A DNA stretch of 8,504 bases from JADKCL01 sp046050405 (GTDB lineage Bacteria; Bacteroidota; Bacteroidia; J057; JADKCL01): NCBI GenBank assembly GCA_046050405.1, contig JBJOPY010000235.1, positions 1 to 8,504 of the forward strand, given 5' to 3'. Positions 1-5,894 of the stretch are shown one piece after another (position 1 is the stretch's first letter; every line of letters begins with the position of its first letter). The notes under the pieces are model-generated. The model did not search any database. It was not told the origin of the DNA and worked only from the letters and a program-made list of their open reading frames with translations. The position numbers and the translations under genes were made by a program.

Positions 1-200
1 CCATCGGTACGGATGGGGTATCAGATAAAATAGGATCGTTACGATAGGAAAAAACAGGATGAACTCGATCGAATTGAATAACATATCTCTAAAGATTTCG
101 GAATGCAAGTGTAAAAATAGATGGTTTTCGGGATCCTTTCGGCAATTTCAAGATTCATATTTTGCACTGGTGTGAACTACAACCAGTGTAAGGATTCTTT
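1..200. other. AT-rich non-coding left flank
   Basis: No open frame of useful length crosses this stretch. All three forward frames hit stops within the first 45 bases, and no domain is recognisable. It is visibly richer in A and T than the rest of the window. It holds two short palindromes (ATCGT-T-ACGAT at 35-45 and TCGATCGA at 65-72) and the strong hairpin at 161-192, listed separately. It may be the intergenic region of a gene lying further left, with the insertion-sequence remnant placed at its right edge. Confidence 0.6.
161..192. repeat. Inverted repeat / hairpin beside the IS remnant
   Basis: TTTGCACTGGT (161-171) and ACCAGTGTAAG (182-192) form an 11-pair stem. Seven central pairs are perfect (CACTGGT/ACCAGTG), and the outer pairs include two G-U wobbles. 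The loop is 10 nt. The right arm is followed by GATTCTTTT, so it could act as a rho-independent terminator, although the T run is interrupted. It lies about 8 nt outside the proposed left end of the IS630 remnant. TGCACT..GGTGT also recurs inverted at 1005-1017 as ACACCAGAGTGCA, so it may instead belong to the element's terminal sequence. Confidence 0.5.
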
Positions 201-212
201 TAAAAGTGAACC
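201..212 (+). repeat. Candidate left terminal inverted repeat of the IS630 remnant
   Basis: TAAAAGTGAACC matches the complement of 982-993 (TAAAGATGAACC) at 10 of 12 positions, the difference being an AG/GA swap. It starts with TA and lies about 20 nt before the expected transposase start at 232, a normal spacing for this family. It was found by eye only. The match is short enough that chance is possible. Confidence 0.35.
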
Positions 213-231
213 GAAATTGAATCTTTGACAT

Positions 232-971
232 ATTGGCAGAACGGCAAGAACTATTACACTCACCGAGGACGAGAATCACGCCATTGAGGCTGCGAGCAAC
301 TCGCGCAAGGCCGAGCTGAGGGTGGAATAGCGGTCAAAGAATGTGCTCCTGCTGGCAAGCGGCAAGCGCCATGGCGAGGTGATGCAAAGGGTCGTTGTGA
401 GCCGCCCGGTGGTCGCGAAGTGGAAGAACCGCTTCCTGTCCCTGGGCATGGCTGGCCTGAAGGACAAGGCCGGTCGCGGCAAGGAAGCCTGAATATGATG
501 CCTTTGACGAGGCGAGGGTTGTCGAGCTTGCGACGGGTAAGCCACAGGGGGGCTACTCGAACTGGAGCCAGCAACGGATTGCAGACGAGTTGAGGATGAG
601 CAAGTCGACCGTCCAGCCGATCCTCACAACGCAGCGACTCAAATCTCACAAGGTCGAAGATTGGTGCGGGAAGAGCCCCGGCCATGATCCCGTGAAACGC
701 CTTCACTTCATCGCCAGCAACCTTGACGTCCACAAGCACCAAACCGTCAAAAAATGGCTGTGAACCAAGAAAGTGGGTTACCCTGCACTTCTCCCCGACA
801 TACTCCCCGTGGCTGAACCCAATCGAAATCTGGCCCAACATCCTCGCCAGGGACGCCCTGAAAGGGGTGGTCTGGACATCAAGGCAACAGCTCGTCCAAG
901 CACTCATGCACTACATCGAAACGTACAACCAAACAAGAACCAAGCCCTTCGAATGGACATACCCAGGGGAA
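232..971 (+). pseudogene. IS630-family transposase, inactivated
   Basis: This is the remnant of a DDE transposase. The N-terminal part reads GRTARTITLTEDE, then the helix-turn-helix region (VVVSRPVVAKWKNRF) in the same frame, interrupted by TAG at 328-330 and ended by TGA at 490-492. The next segment continues in another frame from about 491, with the second DNA-binding part (WSQQRIADELRMSKSTV) and WCGKSP. The text then jumps at about 690 straight to the catalytic tail HFIASNLDVHKHQTVKKWL, so roughly 100 residues with the first catalytic Asp (DEK motif) are missing. A further frameshift near 763-770 leads to PTYSPWLNPIEIW, which keeps the catalytic Glu. The second catalytic Asp (usual VDN) reads ASN here. 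The family-typical initiator Met is ATT at 232. The gene is dead by several independent lesions, pointing to old decay. The family assignment is confident; the closest named element cannot be told by eye. Confidence 0.85.
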
Positions 972-981
972 TCAGACCAAT

Positions 982-993
982 GGTTCATCTTTA
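982..993 (-). repeat. Candidate right terminal inverted repeat of the IS630 remnant
   Basis: The complement reads TAAAGATGAACC and pairs with 201-212 (10 of 12 positions). It lies shortly after the last conserved transposase residues (FEWTYPG, ending at 968), where the right end of an IS630 element is expected, and its outer bases are TA. The original transposase stop codon is not recognisable, since the frame stays open through this repeat. Confidence 0.35.
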
Positions 994-1039
994 TGAGAGA
1001 CAATACACCAGAGTGCAGGCATCCCGTTCTGGATCGCCT

Positions 1040-1453
1040 TCACCGTCCCCCCATACCCTCCAGGGAGTCGCCGGCCGGAGAGGCCTGCTGGAGGTGGAGG
1101 CTATCCGGATGACGGTTCTCCTCTTCCAGCATCTCCCTGCCTCTTTCCTTGTCCATCGGGCTGCCCGTGTAATAGGGGTAGAACATGACGAGCATCAGCA
1201 GCAGGAGCACGATCATGAACAGCACCCTGATCTCCTTCCACAAGGTGTAGGTGCAGAGAACGGACAAGACGATGCCCCAGACATGGTAGGTGATGAAGAA
1301 CTGCTTGGAAACAAAGATCGAGTAAGGCCCTGCAACCTCCGGGCCGAACGAGAATCCGTCGAAGTCGAAGAAGAGGAGGGTGATGACATTGAACACGGCG
1401 AAGCTCAGGAAAACGACCGAGCCCACCCACTTCATCAATTTCGAGTTTTCCAT
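1040..1453 (-). CDS. Small membrane protein with three predicted transmembrane helices, unknown function
   Basis: 137 residues starting at ATG 1453 (MENSKLMKWV) and ending at TGA. Three hydrophobic segments are visible at about residues 9-29, 52-71 and 76-95, with a single charged turn (KEIR) between the last two. The remaining 40 residues form a charged hydrophilic tail rich in E, R, D and S. No catalytic or binding motif is recognisable and I cannot name a family. It begins only 9 nt after the stop of the upstream outer-membrane-protein gene on the same strand, so the two are very probably co-transcribed and may act together in the envelope. The stop codon lies about 47 nt from the right end of the IS630 remnant, so the reading frame ends before the element and appears intact, although the very C-terminal tail shows nothing conserved. 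The gene is likely real given the coherent helices and operon spacing; the function is unknown. Confidence 0.75.
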   Translation of the reverse strand: MENSKLMKWVGSVVFLSFAVFNVITLLFFDFDGFSFGPEVAGPYSIFVSKQFFITYHVWGIVLSVLCTYTLWKEIRVLFMIVLLLLMLVMFYPYYTGSPMDKERGREMLEEENRHPDSLHLQQASPAGDSLEGMGGR

Positions 1454-1462
1454 GCGGGAGCC

Positions 1463-2218
1463 TTAAAATTCAGGCAGCAAAAATAGCAAACCGCCCTCAA
1501 ATCCCAGGCCATTGAAGCTGGCCTTACTGTACTTGTCCCCCAATCCGGGGCCGTATCCGGTGACCTTGCCCGCCGGATCCACGAGGGGATCCATGAATTC
1601 ACTCAGCCTCCTGGTCGGGGAATTGAGCGCAAACTGTGCCACTGGCCGCAAGAACAGCTGGAAGTGTTCATGCAGGCGCAGCTGTGCCTCGTAACTGAGG
1701 CTGAGTCCCAGGATGCCGGTATGGTCGATGCTGAACATTTTCCCGGAACCGTGGTAGCCCTCCCGGCCCGTATAGGCCGTATAGGCACCCATCACCCCCA
1801 AGAGCAGCCCCGCCCCGACAAAATGGTCGAAAAATCGCTCTTCCTGGATCGGCACCATCATCCCCAGTTCCACGGTGCTCGCCCGGAAGAGATATTGGCG
1901 GTACATGTTCGCCGAGGTATAGGGCGCCTGGATGAATTGGCGTCTATTCTTAAGGACAAGATGGAAGACCATGCCGTCCTTCCAGGCATAATTGGCGCCG
2001 AATTGCAGGCCTCTCGGCCAATGGACGGAGCCCAGGTTCCGGGAAATCTCCAACGGGTAGCGGTTGGAATTGAATTCGTCGATCATCCGGTTGATGGACT
2101 TTGCACCGACGTTATGGAGGTTGTATCCCATCCGCAGATGGAGCCGGGAGGTGGAAAACTGGGCATGAAGATTGCAGGCGAGTGCAAGGAAGAGGCTGGA
2201 GAATAAGATGCTTCGCAT
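1463..2218 (-). CDS. Exported, probable outer-membrane beta-barrel protein
   Basis: 251 residues from ATG 2218. This start places a classic signal peptide at the N-terminus (MRSILFSSLFLALACNLHAQ, cleavage expected after LHA, before Gln) and has GGAG 4 nt upstream. A GTG 48 nt further up (2266) would bury the signal peptide. The mature part alternates polar and hydrophobic residues, has many aromatic and glycine residues in strand-like stretches (RGLQFGANYAW, HFVGAGLLLGVMGAYTAY, LRLHEHFQLFLRPVAQFAL), and ends in a terminal Phe. These are usual marks of small outer-membrane barrels. No enzyme motif is seen. Ala-Leu-Ala-Cys at 12-15 loosely resembles a lipobox, but the -3 residue does not fit. 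The gene is divergent from the large propeller-OmpA gene, with a 100-nt shared upstream region, and heads a two-gene unit with the small membrane protein. The specific family is not recognised. Confidence 0.8.
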   Translation of the reverse strand: MRSILFSSLFLALACNLHAQFSTSRLHLRMGYNLHNVGAKSINRMIDEFNSNRYPLEISRNLGSVHWPRGLQFGANYAWKDGMVFHLVLKNRRQFIQAPYTSANMYRQYLFRASTVELGMMVPIQEERFFDHFVGAGLLLGVMGAYTAYTGREGYHGSGKMFSIDHTGILGLSLSYEAQLRLHEHFQLFLRPVAQFALNSPTRRLSEFMDPLVDPAGKVTGYGPGLGDKYSKASFNGLGFEGGLLFLLPEF

Positions 2219-2275
2219 ACGGCTCCATACGGTCAGTGGGGGAAATTGGATGCTGTTCTTTTGCACGAAGATTGT

Positions 2276-2283
2276 TAAGTTTG
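2276..2283 (+). promoter_or_regulatory. Candidate -7 promoter box upstream of the propeller-OmpA gene
   Basis: TAAGTTTG matches the Bacteroidota -7 consensus TAnnTTTG exactly. It lies 35 nt before ATG 2319, in the divergent intergenic region. Transcription would begin around 2288-2290, giving a leader of about 30 nt. The usual -33 TTG is poor here: CTG at 2253-2255 has the right spacing of 20 but matches only 2 of 3. The assignment is by pattern and position only. Confidence 0.45.
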
Positions 2284-2318
2284 TAGATCAATCTGTTTAG
2301 ACGATTATCTCAACCGAT

Positions 2319-4691
2319 ATGAATTTGGAATCAAGAATTGTTCCCTCTATGAGAATCCTTGCAGCCCTCGGCGCCCTGGTCATCGCCTTCTCCGCCCGGG
2401 TGGCGGGGCAAGTTACGAACCGTTCGGGCGTGGACAGCACCATTTTTGTGTCCCATACCGTTTTCGTTCCAAAGGCGCCCTATGAATCCGGCGTTGAGAA
2501 CTGGGGTGTGGCCCTCGGCGACGTGGATCATGACGGAGACATCGATGTGGTCACCTGCTCGAACCTGGACAAGAAGGTTACGGTTCATTTCAACTCGGGA
2601 AAAGGCATTTTCCCGAAAAGCATGAGTTATATCGCCGGGGATTACAACAGGGCCGTGGTAGTGGCAGACCTGAACGAGGACAGCTGGGTGGATATCGCCA
2701 CGGTGTCCGTTCGGGACATGAAGGTGAACTGGATGCTGAACGACGGCAAAGGCGGCTTCGGCGCGACCAAATCTACCGCTGCCGGCGGCGGGTTTCCGCA
2801 TGACATCACGGCAGCGGACGCGAACCAGGATGGCAACATTGACCTCGTCACCGTATGCAACAGTGCAAACAAGGTGGCCATCCATTACGGAGACGGGGCA
2901 GGGAACTTCACCGGGGCCAAGAGCTACCCGACAGAGGCCAAGCCCCGATCTGTCATCGTCTGCGACCTCAACAAGGACGGCATCCCTGACCTCGTGGTCG
3001 GGACGGACAGCCGCACCGTCAATTACATGCTGGGCCTGGGCGGGGGGAACTTCGGCCACTACAACTATCTCATCTCCGGCGTCGCCAACTGGGGGCTGGG
3101 AGTGGGGGACTTCGACAAGAATGGCGCCCTGGACATAGCCACCGCTGACTATATGGAGGACAATCTCAGCGTCCATCTCAATACCGGCAAGCTCAAGGCA
3201 GGCAAGATGGAATGGATCCCAGCGCAGCAGGTACAGTCAGGCGACTACAATTTCGACCTGGTCGTCGGGGATTTCGACCTGGATGGCGACCTGGACATCG
3301 TGACCGCGAGCACCCGGGACGAGGTGATCAACGTCCATCTGAATGACGGGAAGGGTGTCTTCGGGGAAAAGAACAAGATCACCTCAGGAAACTGGAACTC
3401 AGCCATCGCCGCTGCCGACCTGGACGCAGACGGCGACCTGGACATTGCGACCTCCTCCATCAAGGACAACAAGATGAACGTCCACCGGAACGCCTCCATC
3501 GACCCGGAAGGCTTTCCCACCAATTCTTGCGTGTATGGAACGGTGCGTGACAAGGACAGCGGGGAACCGCTGCTGTCGGTGGTATCCGTCGTGGGGCCGG
3601 ACGGTTTCAGCTTGAAGAGCATGAAGACGACTGCGGACGGCAAGTACAAACTCTGTGAAATACCCTTCGGCAGCGGTTACCGCCTCGTCGCCAAGGCAAA
3701 AGGGTACCCCAAGTACGACGATCCCTTTGATCTGCCAGAGGCTGTCGGGAGGGAAGGCATGAAGAAGGATGCGATCCTCGAGAAGATCAAGGCCACAGAC
3801 ATCCGGGGCCGGGTGATCGACATGGAGACACAGCTGCCCCTCGCAGGAGCCACGATCCAGATCAATGACAAAAACGGCAACAAGGTCACCCAACTGACCT
3901 GCGACGGCGATGGGAGATACCTGGCCACACTCCCCTTCAATACGAACTATGAGCTCACGGCCAGCATCGAGGGCTACAACCCGAAATCGGCCGTCCTATC
4001 CCTGTACCCCAATGACTATCCGGCGGGCAAGGAGCAGAACTTCGAGCTGGCGAAGGTGAAGCCCAAGACGACGGCCTGCATCAAGGGCTACATGGTGGAG
4101 CAGGGCACGGGCGCGAAACTGCCCGATGCCGAGATCAAAATCATGGATGCCGAGGGCAACACACTTAAAAAGGTAGTCTCCGATGCCCAGGGCTATTACG
4201 AGGCATGCGACGTCCCGTTTGGGACCTACCGCCTGGCCGGCAACAAGAAGGGGTACATGTACAACATCGTCGAGGGTGTCGTGGTCACCGAGGCAGACAT
4301 TGCGGAGGGTGTGGACAGGGAGGTGGAACTGCTGAAATTCGAAGTCGGAATGAAGATCGTGCTCAAGAACATCTTCTATGATGTCGCCAAGGCGACGCTC
4401 CGCCCGGAATCGACTGCGGAGCTGGACCGCCTCGTCCGCATCATGGACCAAAACCCGACCCTGGTGGTGGAAATTGGGGGCCATACGGACAGCGACGGCT
4501 CCGATGAGTACAACGAGCACCTCTCACAGGCGCGTTCGCAGTCCGTGGTGGACTACCTCCTGGATGCGGGGATCGCGGAAAACCGCCTGGTGGCCAAGGG
4601 CTACGGGGAGAAGCAGCCCGTCGCCCCGAATGACACCAAGGAGAACAAGCAACTGAACCGCAGGACGGAGTTTGGGGTGCTGGCCTTCTAG
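2319..4691 (+). CDS. Exported seven-repeat VCBS/FG-GAP beta-propeller protein with three CarboxypepD_reg-like domains and a C-terminal OmpA domain
   Basis: 790 residues from ATG 2319. ATG 2349 (Met11) would give an equally good, shorter signal peptide (MRILAALGALVIAFSARVAG, then Gln); neither start has a Shine-Dalgarno. Seven Ca-binding-like DxDxDGxxD loops recur about every 49 residues, beginning near residues 67, 116, 166, 215, 263, 317 and 366: the right number for one closed seven-bladed propeller. Loop 2 lacks the Gly (ADLNEDSWVDI) and loop 5 has Asn for Asp. Three carboxypeptidase-regulatory-like beta-sandwich domains follow at about 404-489, 494-577 and 586-672, each with the pattern G.V.D...G.PL..A ... 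T..DG.Y ... PFG..Y.L.....GY. The last domain, 676-790, is OmpA C-terminal: GGHTDSDGSDEYNEHLSQAR keeps Asp724 and Arg739, the pair that binds peptidoglycan diaminopimelate, 15 apart as in OmpA. The protein should be secreted, held to peptidoglycan by its C-terminus, and carry the propeller as a binding head. The ligand is unknown. Confidence 0.9.
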   Translation: MNLESRIVPSMRILAALGALVIAFSARVAGQVTNRSGVDSTIFVSHTVFVPKAPYESGVENWGVALGDVDHDGDIDVVTCSNLDKKVTVHFNSGKGIFPKSMSYIAGDYNRAVVVADLNEDSWVDIATVSVRDMKVNWMLNDGKGGFGATKSTAAGGGFPHDITAADANQDGNIDLVTVCNSANKVAIHYGDGAGNFTGAKSYPTEAKPRSVIVCDLNKDGIPDLVVGTDSRTVNYMLGLGGGNFGHYNYLISGVANWGLGVGDFDKNGALDIATADYMEDNLSVHLNTGKLKAGKMEWIPAQQVQSGDYNFDLVVGDFDLDGDLDIVTASTRDEVINVHLNDGKGVFGEKNKITSGNWNSAIAAADLDADGDLDIATSSIKDNKMNVHRNASIDPEGFPTNSCVYGTVRDKDSGEPLLSVVSVVGPDGFSLKSMKTTADGKYKLCEIPFGSGYRLVAKAKGYPKYDDPFDLPEAVGREGMKKDAILEKIKATDIRGRVIDMETQLPLAGATIQINDKNGNKVTQLTCDGDGRYLATLPFNTNYELTASIEGYNPKSAVLSLYPNDYPAGKEQNFELAKVKPKTTACIKGYMVEQGTGAKLPDAEIKIMDAEGNTLKKVVSDAQGYYEACDVPFGTYRLAGNKKGYMYNIVEGVVVTEADIAEGVDREVELLKFEVGMKIVLKNIFYDVAKATLRPESTAELDRLVRIMDQNPTLVVEIGGHTDSDGSDEYNEHLSQARSQSVVDYLLDAGIAENRLVAKGYGEKQPVAPNDTKENKQLNRRTEFGVLAF

Positions 4692-4721
4692 GGCCGGTTT
4701 CACGGAGTGCATCGGGCGTTC

Positions 4722-4762
4722 AGAATCCATCTGCCGGTCCAGGCTTTGGATTCTCGAGAATC
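4722..4762. repeat. Overlapping inverted repeats upstream of the GT2 gene
   Basis: AGAATCCA (4722-4729) pairs perfectly with TGGATTCT (4747-4754), with a 17-nt gap. The right arm overlaps a second, perfect 14-nt palindrome, GATTCTCGAGAATC (4749-4762). The two pairings share bases and so exclude each other. They sit in the 88-nt gap between the propeller-OmpA stop and the GT2 start, 18 nt before ATG 4780. The palindrome could be an operator or could fold in RNA near the start. There is no T run, so a standard terminator is not supported. Confidence 0.5.
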
Positions 4763-4779
4763 TGTATGATCTTAGCAGC

Positions 4780-5733
4780 ATGGAAATTTCAGTGGTCATC
4801 CCCCTCTATAACGAGGCCGAATCCCTTCCAGAGCTCGTGACAGAAATCAGGGCAGTGATGGAAGCCCATCGCTACGATTATGAGGTCATTCTGGTGGACG
4901 ATGGCAGTACAGACCGCTCCTGGGATGTCCTGGTCGGTCTTCGCGCCAGCAATCCCCGGCTGAAGGGCATCCGCTTCCAGAGGAACTATGGGAAATCGGC
5001 TGCGCTCCAGGTAGGGTTCCAGAAGGCCAGGGGGGAGGTGGTGATCACCATGGATGCCGACCTGCAAGACCGCCCCAGGCATATCCCGGAGTTTTACCGG
5101 ATGGTGAAGGAGGAGGGCTATGACGTGATTTCCGGCTGGAAACAGAAGCGCAAGGATCCGATCACCAAGACGATCCCGACGAAACTCTACAATGGGGTCA
5201 ACCGATGGGTCAGCGGCATCCCCCTTCATGACATGAACTGCGGCTTCAAGGCCTACCGGCGCCAGGTCGTCCAGGGCATCGAGGTGTATGGGGAGATGCA
5301 CCGTTACATTCCGTTCATCGCCAAGGCTGCGGGTTTTCGCAAGATCGGTGAGCTGAAGGTGGAGCACATTCCGCGAAAATACGGTGTCTCCAAATTCGGG
5401 ATGAGTCGGTTCCTGAACGGGTTCCTGGATCTTCTCACGATCAACTTCATCACCCGGTACATGAAGCGCCCAATGCACTTCTTCGGGTTCTGGGGGGTGC
5501 TTTTCGCGCTTGTCGGGGGAGGATCATTGTTTGCGATGTATTTCATGAAACTGCTGGGGATGATCGGCCTCGGGGAGGAGTTCTACATCCGTACCCACCT
5601 GCCTGCATTGAGCCTGTCCGTCATCCTCTTCTTTTTCGGGGTCACACTGTTGTTCACAGGATTGGTGGCGGAGCTGATCGGGCGCAACTCTCCCTTCAGG
5701 AATGAGTACCTGGTGGCCGAGACGGTGGAATGA
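4780..5733 (+). CDS. Family 2 glycosyltransferase, polyprenyl-phosphate sugar transferase type (GtrB/DPM1-like)
   Basis: 317 residues from ATG 4780. An in-frame ATG at 4672 would overlap the previous gene and add 36 residues unlike the family, whereas MEISVVIPLYNEAESL is the usual N-terminus. The GT-A fold is clear: VDDGSTD at 39-45 (nucleotide binding), the metal-binding DADLQDRP at 92-99, and the family signature DMNCGFKAYRR at 151-161. A basic amphipathic stretch (RYMKRP, 226-231) leads into two transmembrane helices at about 232-256 and 274-298. This layout is typical of enzymes that load a sugar from a nucleotide donor onto undecaprenyl or dolichyl phosphate at the cytoplasmic face of the inner membrane. 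The exact sugar cannot be read from sequence. No Shine-Dalgarno is visible. The next gene, hddA, follows after 161 nt, placing this protein at the head of a heptose and glycosyltransferase segment. Related ArnC-type roles are possible. Confidence 0.9.
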   Translation: MEISVVIPLYNEAESLPELVTEIRAVMEAHRYDYEVILVDDGSTDRSWDVLVGLRASNPRLKGIRFQRNYGKSAALQVGFQKARGEVVITMDADLQDRPRHIPEFYRMVKEEGYDVISGWKQKRKDPITKTIPTKLYNGVNRWVSGIPLHDMNCGFKAYRRQVVQGIEVYGEMHRYIPFIAKAAGFRKIGELKVEHIPRKYGVSKFGMSRFLNGFLDLLTINFITRYMKRPMHFFGFWGVLFALVGGGSLFAMYFMKLLGMIGLGEEFYIRTHLPALSLSVILFFFGVTLLFTGLVAELIGRNSPFRNEYLVAETVE

Positions 5734-5880
5734 CGGAAGTGGGGGAGGGGATCCTCCAGCATGGATGAAGAGGGCTTCTCGGGCGATGCGGATGGATGCC
5801 CGCCGGGAGCCCGGGAGGAACCGTCGAGAATACATCGCAATTACCAGCGGTAGCCAGTTCCCGATGTTCGATTCTTCCCC

Positions 5881-5888
5881 TAAATTTG
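5881..5888 (+). promoter_or_regulatory. Candidate -7 promoter box directly before hddA
   Basis: TAAATTTG is an exact match to the Bacteroidota -7 consensus TAnnTTTG and ends only 6 nt before ATG 5895. The expected transcription start would fall on or next to the start codon, implying a leaderless hddA mRNA. No Shine-Dalgarno is present. At the -33 position only TTC (5858-5860, spacing 20) is available, a partial match to TTG. The preceding 161-nt intergenic stretch (5734-5894) otherwise holds only short GC-rich self-complementary runs and no supportable gene. Confidence 0.4.
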
Positions 5889-5894
5889 TCCCCG

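Larger units (their letters stand above)
201..993 (+). mobile_element. Degenerate IS630-family insertion sequence
   Basis: The body encodes a broken IS630-type transposase on the plus strand. Candidate terminal inverted repeats are TAAAAGTGAACC (201-212) and, on the other strand, TAAAGATGAACC (complement of 982-993), identical at 10 of 12 positions. Both outer ends begin with TA, as expected of IS630/Tc1-mariner elements that insert at and duplicate TA. The length of about 0.8 kb is short for the family, which fits the internal deletion seen in the transposase. The exact ends are uncertain: a second, longer pairing (163-173 with 1005-1017) would put the boundaries further out. The element cannot move by itself. 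It sits just 3' of the leftward gene pair and does not interrupt a recognisable gene. Confidence 0.6.

Noticed and set aside
773..1486. 237-residue plus-strand open frame across the IS end and the small membrane protein gene
   Set aside because: It joins an out-of-frame transposase tail to the antisense of a gene with clear transmembrane helices. The translation is charged low-complexity text.
2174..2218. Lipoprotein signal in the minus-strand outer-membrane protein (Ala-Leu-Ala-Cys)
   Set aside because: The residue at -3 is Ala rather than Leu/Val/Ile, and a normal signal-peptidase I site before Gln20 follows. A lipoprotein call is not supported.
2331..3176. 281-residue minus-strand open frame opposite the propeller region
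   Set aside because: It is created by the repeated GAC/GAT-rich loops on the other strand (giving V/I/H-rich text) and has no motif of its own.
4672..4779. Upstream ATG extension of the GT2 gene
   Set aside because: It would overlap the previous gene and add 36 residues unlike the family. The conserved N-terminus starts at 4780.
5761..5853. 30-codon frame between GT2 and hddA
   Set aside because: It has no ribosome-binding site, no recognisable motif and only chance length, and the surroundings are GC-rich non-coding sequence.
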